Below are positions 1 through 7,875 of a stretch of 64,000 nucleotides of DNA, one piece after another (positions within the stretch are counted from its first letter, which is position 1; every line of letters starts with the position of its first letter). The notes under the pieces were generated by a model. It saw only the letters and a list, made by a program, of their open reading frames with translations. It was not told the DNA's origin and ran no database searches. The stretch comes from Streptomyces sp. NBC_00459 (GTDB lineage Bacteria > Actinomycetota > Actinomycetes > Streptomycetales > Streptomycetaceae): contig NZ_CP107903.1 in assembly GCF_036013955.1 (NCBI RefSeq), positions 2,108,001-2,172,000 on the forward strand, given 5' to 3'. A program made the position numbers and the translations under genes.

Positions 1-330
1 ATCCGCGCCGCGCCGGGCGTGCTGAACCGCACGGTCCTCGTCGACGGTGACGTGGTGGGCAGCGCGGCGGTGTACGGCGAGCCGGGCGAGCGCGAGGTGA
101 CGTACTGGATCGACCGCGCCTACTGGGGCCGCGGCATCGCGACGGCCGCCCTGCGCGCGCTCGTCGCCGAGGTCACGGAGCGCCCGCTGCACGCGCGTGC
201 GGCCGCCGACAACGCGGGCTCGCTGCGGGTCCTGGAGAAGTGCGGTTTCCGCGTCACCGGGCACGACCGGGGATACGCGCAGGCGCGCGGCACGGAGATC
301 GACGAGGTCGTGCTGACGCTGGAGGCCTGA
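1..330 (+). CDS. GNAT-family N-acetyltransferase, 5'-truncated by window edge
   Basis: The C-terminal half of a GCN5-related N-acetyltransferase, which moves an acetyl group from acetyl-CoA to an amine; the substrate cannot be told. Visible signatures are YWIDRAYWGRGIATAALRAL, which is the acetyl-CoA pyrophosphate-binding R/QxxGxG/A loop, followed by ARAAADNAGSLRVLEKCGF, the typical motif B (N-x-x-S-x-x-x-L-E-K-x-G-F). The reading frame is open from base 1, so the true start lies outside the window and the ATG-like starts inside are not trusted. A short inverted repeat (CCGTCG-CA-CGACGG, 331-344) directly follows the stop. Confidence 0.85.
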   Translation: MRAAPGVLNRTVLVDGDVVGSAAVYGEPGEREVTYWIDRAYWGRGIATAALRALVAEVTERPLHARAAADNAGSLRVLEKCGFRVTGHDRGYAQARGTEIDEVVLTLEA

Positions 331-442
331 CCGTCGCACGACGGCGCAGGTGCCCCTTACAGCCTCCCGGGTTTCCTGAATGTGCCATGAGAAATCAGGC
401 GGAGGGGAACGCTCCGTCCGGCGCCGGTCGTCTTCAGACGGG

Positions 443-1897
443 ATGAACAAGACGATCAGGCGCGCCTCCGTCTTCTCGCTGCTGCTCGTGCTCTCTCTGC
501 TGGTCAGGGCGACATGGGTGCAGTTCTACGACGGTCAGGCGCTCGCGGACGACAGCAAGAACCGGCGGAACGCGATCGCGTTGTACGCGAACCCGCTCGG
601 GAACATCATCGTGGCCGGTGAGTCGGTCACCGGCTCGAAGGAGACGAACAGCGGAGATCTGAAGTACCAGCGGACGTACACGGACGGGAAGCTCTACGCC
701 GCCGTGACCGGATACAGCACGCCCCTGTTCACGCCGACGCAGTTGGAGGGCATCTACAAGGACGTGCTCGACGGCTCGGACAGCAGACTCACGACCATCA
801 TGGACACGGTCACCAAGGAGCACGCGGCCCCGGGGAACGTGATCACGACGATCGACCCGGACGTGCAGAAGGCCGCGTACGCGGCGCTCGGGGACAAGAA
901 GGGCGCGGCCGTCGCCATCGACCCGAAGACCGGCAGGATCCTCGCCATGGTGTCCACTCCGTCGTACGACCCGTCGACGATCACCGGCGCGAGTGACGGC
1001 GACACCTGGACCAAGCTCAACGAGGACGCCGACAAACCGCTGGTCAACCGGGCGATACGGCAGCCGCTGCCGCCCGGTTCGACGTTCAAGCTGGTGGTCG
1101 CGGCGGCGGCCCTGGAGGACGGACTGTACGGGTCGGTGGACGACCGTACGGACAGCCCTGACCCGTACCCACTGCCGGGTACGACCCGCGAGCTGACGAA
1201 CGAGAACCCCAACGCGCCCTGTGAGAACGCCACGATCCGGGTCGCGCTCCAGTACTCCTGCAACAACGTGTTCGGGAAGATGGCCGTCGACCTCGGGCAG
1301 GACAAGGTCAGGGCGATGGCGGAGAAGTTCGGCTTCAACGACGAGAAGCAGGACGTGCCGGTGCGGGCGTACCCGAGCGTGTACCCCTCGGACATGGAGA
1401 AGTCGGAGACCGCGCTGACGGGGATCGGGCAGTTCGATGTCACGGCGACGCCGTTGCAGATGGCCATGGTGTCCGCCGCGATAGCCGACGGCGGCAAGCT
1501 GGTCTCGCCGCACATGGTGTCCCAGGTCACGAACTCCGACGGGGACGTCCTGGAGGACTACGACAACGAGGCGTCGACGAAGGAGATCGTCAGCTCGCGG
1601 ACGGCCGAGCAGTTGCAGTCCGCCATGCAGACGGTCGTCTCCGACGGTACGGGGACGAACGCGCAGGTGGCCGGGGCGACGGTGGGGGGCAAGACGGGTA
1701 CGGCTCAGCATGGAGAGAACAACAGCCAGACGCCTTATGCCTGGTTCACGTCTTATGCGAAGTCCGACTCCAACGGGAAGGAGGTTGCCGTGACTGTGCT
1801 GGTCGAACAGTCGGGGGCGGCTCGGTCCGAGGTGAGTGGGAATGGGCTGGCGGCTCCTGTTGCCAAGGCGATGATGCAGGCTGCGCTGGCTGGGTGA
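443..1897 (+). CDS. Penicillin-binding protein (class B-like D,D-transpeptidase)
   Basis: A membrane-anchored transpeptidase that cross-links peptidoglycan stem peptides outside the membrane. The 484-residue protein has an N-terminal membrane anchor (residues 8-22) and a penicillin-binding transpeptidase domain in the C-terminal two-thirds. The three catalytic motifs are present: S213-T-F-K, S272-C-N and K417-T-G-T. The frame is open further upstream to 380, but the start at 443 (MNKTIRRASV) places the hydrophobic anchor at the usual distance, whereas the upstream extension is polar and arginine-rich. It resembles the PbpA group of Streptomyces; no FtsW/RodA partner is next to it here. It ends convergently with the permease gene. 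Confidence 0.92.
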   Translation: MNKTIRRASVFSLLLVLSLLVRATWVQFYDGQALADDSKNRRNAIALYANPLGNIIVAGESVTGSKETNSGDLKYQRTYTDGKLYAAVTGYSTPLFTPTQLEGIYKDVLDGSDSRLTTIMDTVTKEHAAPGNVITTIDPDVQKAAYAALGDKKGAAVAIDPKTGRILAMVSTPSYDPSTITGASDGDTWTKLNEDADKPLVNRAIRQPLPPGSTFKLVVAAAALEDGLYGSVDDRTDSPDPYPLPGTTRELTNENPNAPCENATIRVALQYSCNNVFGKMAVDLGQDKVRAMAEKFGFNDEKQDVPVRAYPSVYPSDMEKSETALTGIGQFDVTATPLQMAMVSAAIADGGKLVSPHMVSQVTNSDGDVLEDYDNEASTKEIVSSRTAEQLQSAMQTVVSDGTGTNAQVAGATVGGKTGTAQHGENNSQTPYAWFTSYAKSDSNGKEVAVTVLVEQSGAARSEVSGNGLAAPVAKAMMQAALAG

Positions 1898-1910
1898 GTT
1901 CTTCGGCCGC

Positions 1911-1950
1911 TGCGCCGTCGTGGCTGGTCGCGCAGTTCCCCGCGCCCCTG
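1911..1950 (-). repeat. Streptomyces dispersed intergenic repeat, copy 1
   Basis: Minus-strand copy of the element whose 19-base core GCGCGGGGAACTGCGCGAC recurs exactly at 19278-19296, 39137-39155 and 55685-55703 in this window. The core here is 1927-1945. It sits just after the penicillin-binding protein gene. Confidence 0.8.
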
Positions 1951-1965
1951 CAAGCAGGCGCGGGG
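1938..1965. terminator. Stem-loop between convergent genes
   Basis: Arms CCCCGCGCC (1938-1946) and GGCGCGGGG (1957-1965) with a 10-base loop, between the convergent penicillin-binding protein and permease genes. There is no T-tract, which is common for Streptomyces terminators. Confidence 0.5.
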
Positions 1966-1979
1966 ACCCCGCCCCCTGT

Positions 1980-3431
1980 CTACTTCGTACCGAAGAGCTG
2001 CTGAAGGGGATCGATCGCGAAGTAGATCAGGAACAGGGCGCTCGTGCCCCACAGGAGCCAGTGGACCTCCTTGGCCTTGCCGAGGACCGTCTTGATGAGG
2101 ACGTAGGCCAGGAAGCCGGCGCCGATGCCGTTGGTGATGGAGTACGTGAACGGCATCACGGCGATCGTCAGGAACGCGGGGATGGCGACCTCGTACTTGT
2201 CCCAGTCGATGTGCTTGACCTGGGTCATCATCAGGAAGCCCACCGCGACCAGGGCGGGGGCGGCGGCCTGCATCGGGACGATCGTCAGGACCGGCGTGAA
2301 GAAGAGCGCGCAGGCGAACAGACCGCCGGTGATCAGGTTGGCGAAGCCGGTGCGCGCGCCCTCGCCGACGCCCGCCGCCGACTCGATGTACGAGGTCGCC
2401 GAGGACGAGGAGCTCGCGCCGCCCGCCACCGCCGCCGCGCCGTCGATGAGCAGCACGCGGCCCAGGTTGGGGACCTTGCCCTCCTCGTCCAGGAGGCCGG
2501 CCTCGGCGGTGATGCCGACGACCGTGCCCATGGTGTCGAAGAAGTCCGACAGGATCAGGGTGAAGATCAGCAGGACCACGGTGATCACCGTGGTCTCGCC
2601 GAACGCGCCGAACAGGCTGAAGTGGCCGATCAGTCCGAAGTCAGGGCTGTCCGTGATCTTGTCGGGCCAGGCCGGTGTGGTCAGGCCCCAGCTCTTGATG
2701 TCGGCGACCGAGTTGATGATGAGCGCGAGGAGCGTCATCGTGACGATGCTGATCAGGATCGCGCCCTTCACCTTGCGCGCGATCAGACCGATGGTCAGCA
2801 GGACGCCGAGACAGAAGACCAGGACGGGCCAGCCGCTGAGCGTTCCCGTGCCGCCGAGCTGCACCGGGACCGTGGTGCTCGCGACGTCCGGGATACGGGT
2901 GACGAAGCCGGCGTCGACGAAGCCGATGAAGGCGATGAACAGACCGATGCCCACCCCGATCGCCGCCTTGAGCGGCCCGGGGATGGCGTGCATGATCGCT
3001 TCTCTGAGGCCTGTCAGCACAAGGACGCAGATCAGCAGGCCCTCCAGGACGACCAGACCCATCGCGTCGTCCCAGCTCATCAGCGGGGCGATCTGGAAGG
3101 CGACCACCGCGTTGAGGCCGAGGCCCGCGGCGAGGGCGAGCGGGAGGTTGCCGCCGACGCCCATGATGATCGTCATCACCGCGGCCACCAGAGCGGTGGC
3201 GGTGACGAGCTGGACGCTGTCGAGCTGGTGACCGAACTTGTCCTTGGCGCTGCCCAGGATGATGGGATTCAGGACAAGGATGTAGGCCATCGTGAAGAAC
3301 GTGGCGAAGCCGCCGCGTACTTCACGGGCGAAGGTGGATCCCCGCTCGGAGATCTTGAAGAAGCCGTCGACGCTGTTCGCCGCCGGGGGCGCGACGCCGG
3401 ATCGGCCGGCCACCTTCTGTGGTTCGGACAT
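1980..3431 (-). CDS. NCS2-family purine (guanine/hypoxanthine) permease, AzgA-like
   Basis: An integral membrane permease, most likely a proton symporter for hypoxanthine, guanine or adenine. The 483-residue protein opens with ERGSTFAREVRGGFATFFTM, the characteristic AzgA-group N-terminus, and has about 12-14 hydrophobic segments. Typical AzgA pieces are also seen, such as GLNAVVAF, FFDTMGT and a Ser/Ala-rich SSSSSATSYIESAAG stretch in the substrate-binding region. The start at 3431 is preceded by GAGGAG at good distance (minus strand). It is divergent from the sigma-factor operon. The exact base is inferred from the subgroup only. Confidence 0.9.
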   Translation of the reverse strand: MSEPQKVAGRSGVAPPAANSVDGFFKISERGSTFAREVRGGFATFFTMAYILVLNPIILGSAKDKFGHQLDSVQLVTATALVAAVMTIIMGVGGNLPLALAAGLGLNAVVAFQIAPLMSWDDAMGLVVLEGLLICVLVLTGLREAIMHAIPGPLKAAIGVGIGLFIAFIGFVDAGFVTRIPDVASTTVPVQLGGTGTLSGWPVLVFCLGVLLTIGLIARKVKGAILISIVTMTLLALIINSVADIKSWGLTTPAWPDKITDSPDFGLIGHFSLFGAFGETTVITVVLLIFTLILSDFFDTMGTVVGITAEAGLLDEEGKVPNLGRVLLIDGAAAVAGGASSSSSATSYIESAAGVGEGARTGFANLITGGLFACALFFTPVLTIVPMQAAAPALVAVGFLMMTQVKHIDWDKYEVAIPAFLTIAVMPFTYSITNGIGAGFLAYVLIKTVLGKAKEVHWLLWGTSALFLIYFAIDPLQQLFGTK

Positions 3432-3716
3432 GGGGGTTACTCCTCGTTGCCTGATTGATCTGTGTGCGGATGCTGGCTGGATTGTTCCTGTGTTGAACCG
3501 TTCTCAGGTTTTCTCCGTGTTACGGAATCAGGATCGACCTGTCGTACGACCATCGAAGGGTCGTACGCATCCCTGATACTCTCTCGGCTCTCGCGCCAAA
3601 CGATCACCGTCCCTTCACCGGCGCACCACAGCGGCCGTGTACGCAGACGCCCGGTTTCGACCGGCAGCCGCCGCCGGCCTGGGAAAACTCGTGAAACTAA
3701 GGGGGAGAGGTCGCCC
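3432..3716. promoter_or_regulatory. Divergent control region with repeated TCGTACG motifs
   Basis: The 285 bases between the permease (left) and sigma-factor (right) genes hold a perfect 10-base palindrome GTCGTACGAC (3541-3550) and a near copy GTCGTACGCA (3560-3569), spaced about two helical turns apart. No convincing -35/-10 pair was identified by eye. Confidence 0.35.
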
Positions 3717-4283
3717 GTGGGCACTGTCGTCGACGACGCAGCCTCCGTGGAGTTCCATGCCTTCTTCGAGCGGCACTACGCCGAACTCGCGCGCCTGGCC
3801 CACCTGCTGACAGGTGAGGCCGACGCCGCCGACGATCTGGCGGCGGACGCACTGCTCGCACTGTGGCACCGCTGGGACCGGGTGCGGGCCGCCGACCACC
3901 CGGTGGCGTACGCGCGCGGTGTGGTCGCCAATCTGGCCAAGACCCGTATCCGCAGCGCGGTCCGGGAGCGCCGCAGGATCACCCTGTTCTGGTCGCAGCG
4001 GGAAGAGAAGACCGAGAATCCCGACATACCCGGCGTGATCGACGTCCAGGAAGCCTTGCGCAGACTGCCGTTCCGCAAGCGGGCGTGTGTGGTGCTCCGG
4101 CACGCCTTCGACCTCTCGGAGAAGGACACGGCTCTCGCCCTGGGAGTTACTGTCGGTACGGTTAAGAGCCAGACTTCCAAGGGAATGGCCGAACTGCAGC
4201 GGCTCCTTGGCACCGACGAGGCCCCGCTTCGAGTGCGTACTCCTGTGCGCACCACCGGCGGAGCGGGAGGGACGAACCGATGA
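3717..4283 (+). CDS. SigE-family ECF RNA polymerase sigma factor
   Basis: An extracytoplasmic-function sigma factor that redirects RNA polymerase to a small set of promoters. The protein (188 residues from GTG 3717) has a sigma2 region at about residues 12-80 (HYAELARLAHLLTGEADAAD, then WDRVR) and a sigma4 helix-turn-helix at about 115-165 (LPFRKRACVVLRHAFDLSEK, then LGVTVGTVKSQTSKGM). GTG 3717 was chosen because a strong GGGGGAGAGG ribosome site sits just before it; the open frame extends upstream to 3462 but without family similarity. Its stop overlaps the next ATG (ATGA), so the two are co-translated; that partner is the natural candidate for a regulator of this sigma factor. Confidence 0.9.
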   Translation: MGTVVDDAASVEFHAFFERHYAELARLAHLLTGEADAADDLAADALLALWHRWDRVRAADHPVAYARGVVANLAKTRIRSAVRERRRITLFWSQREEKTENPDIPGVIDVQEALRRLPFRKRACVVLRHAFDLSEKDTALALGVTVGTVKSQTSKGMAELQRLLGTDEAPLRVRTPVRTTGGAGGTNR

Positions 4284-5149
4284 GGACGCCGCACGACGAG
4301 CTGCGCGCCGGGCTGCGCGAAGCAGCCGAGGCGTACGAGCCCGACCGCGCGCGCATCCTCGCGCGGGTCGAGCGTGGCATGGCCGCCGGTCCCGAGGAGA
4401 AGCGCACCCGGCGCCGGGCGACGCGTGCGCCGCTGCTGGCCTGGGCTCGGGTCGCGGGTGCCACCGCCGCCGTCTCCGGGATGCTCGCGATGGGCGGGTA
4501 CGCGCTGGCCTCCGTGGTGAAGAGCGACGAGACCCCGGCCGATCCGACCGTCTCGGTCGCGCCGTTGCCGACCCCGTCGCCGGACGCGACCAGCCGGGCA
4601 CCGGTCCAGCCGGCGCCGGACCCGTCGGGCGGGAACGCCCAGGACGACGAGCCGAGTTCGGCGCCTACGCCCACCCCGACACCGAAGGCCTCGAACACGG
4701 CGGCGGCTCCGGCCGCGAAGGGCACCGAGGACGGGCCCCTGTGGTCGGACGGCTCGATCGATCCGCACAGCAACGACTTCTGGGCGCAGAGCAATGTCAC
4801 CATCAAGACGTCCAAGCAACTGACCGCGCTCACCGTCGAGTTGAGGGTCGCCGACACCGGCGGGGTCACTTCGGCGGGCGCCTGGCGGTCGGCTCCTGAG
4901 GACGACTTCGACCTGACGGTCGCCGAGCACGACGGGTTCCTGGTCTACACCTGGGTGCTCAAGGAGGGCCGCACGGTCTGGCCGGGCGAGTGGGTCTTCG
5001 CGGGCCAGTACGACCACACGCGCGGCGGCCGGGACGCGAAGGACGACACGTACACGGTGACGGCCGAAGCGGCGGGCGAACAGCTTGCCGTGAAGGGCGA
5101 CTTCGCAGGCCAGGACGGTAACGACAAGTCCGACGAGGGCGATTCGTGA
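4280..5149 (+). CDS. Single-pass membrane protein coupled to the ECF sigma factor
   Basis: A 289-residue protein of unknown function, starting in the ATGA overlap with the sigma-factor stop. It shows a short charged cytoplasmic N-terminus (residues 1-50), one membrane segment (about 52-80), a Pro/Thr/Ser-rich extracytoplasmic linker (about 85-150) and a C-terminal domain (about 155-289). No zinc-binding HxxxCxxC anti-sigma motif is present. By position and topology it could be an anti-sigma factor or a surface sensor for the sigma factor. This is inference from context; the sequence alone does not prove it. Confidence 0.75.
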   Translation: MRTPHDELRAGLREAAEAYEPDRARILARVERGMAAGPEEKRTRRRATRAPLLAWARVAGATAAVSGMLAMGGYALASVVKSDETPADPTVSVAPLPTPSPDATSRAPVQPAPDPSGGNAQDDEPSSAPTPTPTPKASNTAAAPAAKGTEDGPLWSDGSIDPHSNDFWAQSNVTIKTSKQLTALTVELRVADTGGVTSAGAWRSAPEDDFDLTVAEHDGFLVYTWVLKEGRTVWPGEWVFAGQYDHTRGGRDAKDDTYTVTAEAAGEQLAVKGDFAGQDGNDKSDEGDS

Positions 5150-5205
5150 AGCGGTAGCGGCAGCTCGTAAAGAAATCCGGCAGACTCGGCAACCCTTTCC
5201 GCGCG

Positions 5206-5242
5206 GGTGGCGACCAGGAGACGCACGCATCTCCTCGCCACC
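5206..5242 (+). other. 13-bp stem-loop directly upstream of the PL3 lyase ribosome site
   Basis: GGTGGCGA (5206-5213) pairs with TCGCCACC (5235-5242), and after a 3-base bulge GGAGA pairs with TCTCC, leaving an 8-base loop. The AAGGA ribosome site of the pectate lyase follows immediately (5243). It could terminate the sigma-factor operon or be a leader structure of the lyase mRNA. Confidence 0.5.
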
Positions 5243-5256
5243 AAGGAACACGGTCC

Positions 5257-6087
5257 ATGACTGCACGAGTCGAACAGCGCGTCCGCCACCGCCGTCGGGT
5301 CACCGGACGGCGGGCCGTGATCGCCGGCACCGCCGCTCTCGGGCTCACCGGGGCGGCGGTCCTGACGACGACGCTCCTGTCCTCCGCCGGTGCCGCCACC
5401 ACCTGGCCGACGGCCAAGGGCAGCAAGGCCGTGTCCTCGAAGATCACGGTGTCCGGCACGTACGACGGCAAGCTGAAGAAGTTCTTCGGCAGCGGCGCGC
5501 TGGACAACGGCAGCCAGGAGGAAGGCCAGGACCCGATCTTCGAGCTGAAGGACGGCGCGGTCCTGAAGAACGTGATCATCGGCACTCCGGGCGCGGACGG
5601 CGTCCACTGCACCGGCTCCTGCACGCTGCAGAACGTGTGGTGGCTGGACGTCGGCGAGGACGCGGCCAGTTTCAAGGGCAAGAAGTCGACGGCCGTGTAC
5701 AAGGTGATCGGCGGCGGAGCGAGGTCCGCCTCCGACAAGGTGTTCCAGTTCAACGGGGCCGGCAGGCTCAGCATCACGGGCTTCCGCGTCGAGAACTTCG
5801 GCAAGCTGGTGCGCTCGTGCGGCAACTGCAGGACGCAGTTCAAGCGCACGATCGTGATCAGCGACATCGACGCGACCGCACCGGGCAAGGTCCTGGTCGG
5901 CGTGAACGCGAACTACGGCGACACGGCGACGCTGAGCAGGATCCGTATCCACGGCGACCCCAAGAAGAAGATCAAGCCGTGCGTGCGCTTCAAGGGCAAC
6001 AACAAGAGCAAGGAACCCACCGAGATCGGCAGCGGTGCGGACGGAACCACCTGCAAGTTCTCGCCATCTGACATCACGTACAAGTAA
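5257..6087 (+). CDS. Secreted pectate lyase, polysaccharide lyase family 3
   Basis: Cleaves polygalacturonate (de-esterified pectin) by calcium-dependent beta-elimination outside the cell. The 276-residue protein has an arginine-rich N-terminus and hydrophobic export signal ending near residue 47 (SSAGA-A). The mature part is a small parallel beta-helix with PL3 signatures: the FELKDGAVLKNVIIG and DGVHCTGSCTLQNVWW stretches, GEDAASFKG, and GAGRLSITGFRVENFGKLVRS with the paired cysteines of CGNC. An AAGGA ribosome site precedes ATG 5257. It is codirectional with the PL4 gene 32 bases downstream, so the two may share a transcript. Confidence 0.93.
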   Translation: MTARVEQRVRHRRRVTGRRAVIAGTAALGLTGAAVLTTTLLSSAGAATTWPTAKGSKAVSSKITVSGTYDGKLKKFFGSGALDNGSQEEGQDPIFELKDGAVLKNVIIGTPGADGVHCTGSCTLQNVWWLDVGEDAASFKGKKSTAVYKVIGGGARSASDKVFQFNGAGRLSITGFRVENFGKLVRSCGNCRTQFKRTIVISDIDATAPGKVLVGVNANYGDTATLSRIRIHGDPKKKIKPCVRFKGNNKSKEPTEIGSGADGTTCKFSPSDITYK

Positions 6088-6119
6088 GTGATCCTTCAAG
6101 CACGACGGAGCCGGCAGCC

Positions 6120-7802
6120 GTGAGCACGCACAAGAGAAACCTCAGTCGCCGCAGGTTGTTGGCCGCTTCGGCCGTGGGAGTGGCCGGTACCGGCGCCGCC
6201 GTGGCGACCGGCAGCGGTCTGTTGTCGTCCGCGTCTGCGGCTACTTTCGGCCACACCGACGACGGCTCCAACTTCGTGATCAACACGGGTGCCTCGCTCG
6301 TCTTCAAGATCGCCAAGAAGACCGGCGACCTCACATCCCTGGTCTACCGGGGCAAGGAGTACGAGGGGTACGGCGGCAGGCACTCGCACGTCGAGTCGGG
6401 GCTCGGCGCGTCCACGGTCACGATCAGGCAGTCCGGCCCGACGATCCTGGTCAAGGTCGCGCACGGGGCGATCACCCAGTGGTACGCGGCGCGCAGCGGC
6501 CAGAACAACATCTACCTGTGGACGAACAAGGCGGACGCCTCCTTCACGGCCACCCGCTTCCTGGTCCGCCTCAAGCCGGGGATGTTCCCGAACGAGGGAC
6601 CGGACTCCTGGATCGAGGCCTCGGACAAGATCATCGAGGCCGGGGACGTCTGGAAGCGTGCGGACGGCACCACGCACTCCAAGCACTACTCGGGCAAGCG
6701 GGTCATCGACTACGACCACATCGGCTTCACCACCGGTTCGGCCGGTCTGTGGATCGTGCGCTCCAACCACGAGAAGGCGTCCGGCGGCCCCTTCTACCGC
6801 TCGCTGCTGCGCCACTCGAACGACAAGGGCGCGGGGCTGTACGAGATCCTGCACTACAACGAGGCCCAGACGGAGCCGGAGCGTTTCGGTCTGCAGGGTC
6901 CGTACGTCCTCGCCTTCACCGACGGCGGCGCCCCCTCGCCCTCCCTCGCCGCCGCCCGCCTCGACACCTCCTGGGTGGACGGGCTCGGCATCACCGGCTG
7001 GGTGGGGGCGGCCGGTCGGGGCAAGGTGGCCGGCGTCGGCATCAAGGGGATGGACGCGAAGTACCCGTACACCGTGGGCTTCGCGAACACGGACGCGCAG
7101 TACTGGGCGAAGGCCGCTGCCGGCACCGGTGCCTTCTCCTGCAAGGGGATGCTGCCCGGGAAGTACACGCTGACCGTGTACAAGGGCGAGCTGGCCGTGC
7201 ACACCGCTTCGGTGACGGTGAAGGCGGGCGGCGCGACCGCGCTGAACAGCATCACCGTGACCGGGGACCCGTCCGCCGCGAAGACGATCTGGCGGCTCGG
7301 AGACTGGGACGGCACGCCCGGCGAGTTCAAGAACGCCAAGCTGATGACGTACGCGCATCCGTCGGACGACCGCGCGGCGAAGTGGACGGGGAACGTCACC
7401 ATCGGCAGCGGCCCGCAGGCCCCCGCCTTCCCGGCGTACATGTGGAGCGCGGTCAACGACGGCATCCTCGTGTACTTCAAGCTGACCGCGGCCCAGGCCG
7501 CCGCCGCGCACACCCTGCGCATCGGCGTGACGGACGCCTTCGCGGGCGGACGCCCGCGCGTCACGGTCAACGACTGGGTGTCGGCCGTCCCCTCCGCGTC
7601 CACTCAGCCGTCGACGCGCTCCCTCACTACTGGTTCATATCGAGGGAACAACCGTACGATCAATTACAGCGTCCCCAGTAGTGCGTGGAAGACGGACACG
7701 AGTCAGTACAACGTGTTGAAGATCAATATCGTCAGTGGTTCGAGCGGCACGGCGTTCCTCAGCCCGGGCACCTCGTTCGACTGTCTGGATCTGCTGGCCT
7801 GA
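6120..7802 (+). CDS. Secreted rhamnogalacturonan lyase, polysaccharide lyase family 4
   Basis: Cuts the alpha-1,4 bond between rhamnose and galacturonate in rhamnogalacturonan I by beta-elimination. The 560-residue protein begins at GTG 6120 with a Tat signal (LSRRRLLAAS, cleavage near residue 41). A large N-terminal catalytic beta-sandwich follows (about 45-285, with GASLVFKIAKKTGDLTSLVY). The middle is a fibronectin-III-like module (about 290-380), and the C-terminal carbohydrate-binding-like module (about 385-560) carries the family hallmark IWRLGDWDGTPGEF. Domain order and length fit PL4. It lies directly behind the PL3 lyase and ends at a strong bidirectional terminator. Confidence 0.93.
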   Translation: MSTHKRNLSRRRLLAASAVGVAGTGAAVATGSGLLSSASAATFGHTDDGSNFVINTGASLVFKIAKKTGDLTSLVYRGKEYEGYGGRHSHVESGLGASTVTIRQSGPTILVKVAHGAITQWYAARSGQNNIYLWTNKADASFTATRFLVRLKPGMFPNEGPDSWIEASDKIIEAGDVWKRADGTTHSKHYSGKRVIDYDHIGFTTGSAGLWIVRSNHEKASGGPFYRSLLRHSNDKGAGLYEILHYNEAQTEPERFGLQGPYVLAFTDGGAPSPSLAAARLDTSWVDGLGITGWVGAAGRGKVAGVGIKGMDAKYPYTVGFANTDAQYWAKAAAGTGAFSCKGMLPGKYTLTVYKGELAVHTASVTVKAGGATALNSITVTGDPSAAKTIWRLGDWDGTPGEFKNAKLMTYAHPSDDRAAKWTGNVTIGSGPQAPAFPAYMWSAVNDGILVYFKLTAAQAAAAHTLRIGVTDAFAGGRPRVTVNDWVSAVPSASTQPSTRSLTTGSYRGNNRTINYSVPSSAWKTDTSQYNVLKINIVSGSSGTAFLSPGTSFDCLDLLA

Positions 7803-7822
7803 GCCCCCCTCGGCCAGTCAGA

Positions 7823-7856
7823 GAGCCCCCTGCCGGTGACGACCGGCAGGGGGCTC
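7823..7856. terminator. Bidirectional terminator hairpin
   Basis: Perfect 15-bp arms GAGCCCCCTGCCGGT / ACCGGCAGGGGGCTC with loop GACG, between the convergent PL4 and PL9 genes. A weak GTTCTCCTT follows on the plus strand. Confidence 0.85.
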
Positions 7857-7875
7857 GTTCTCCTTGCGGGGTACG

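Noticed and set aside
380..442. Upstream start of the penicillin-binding protein at 380
   Set aside because: The extra 21 residues are polar and arginine-rich and would put the membrane anchor too far in; the start at 443 fits the family.
1920..3458. Long plus-strand frame opposite the purine permease
   Set aside because: Low-complexity Glu/Asp/Arg-rich translation typical of antisense frames in GC-rich DNA.
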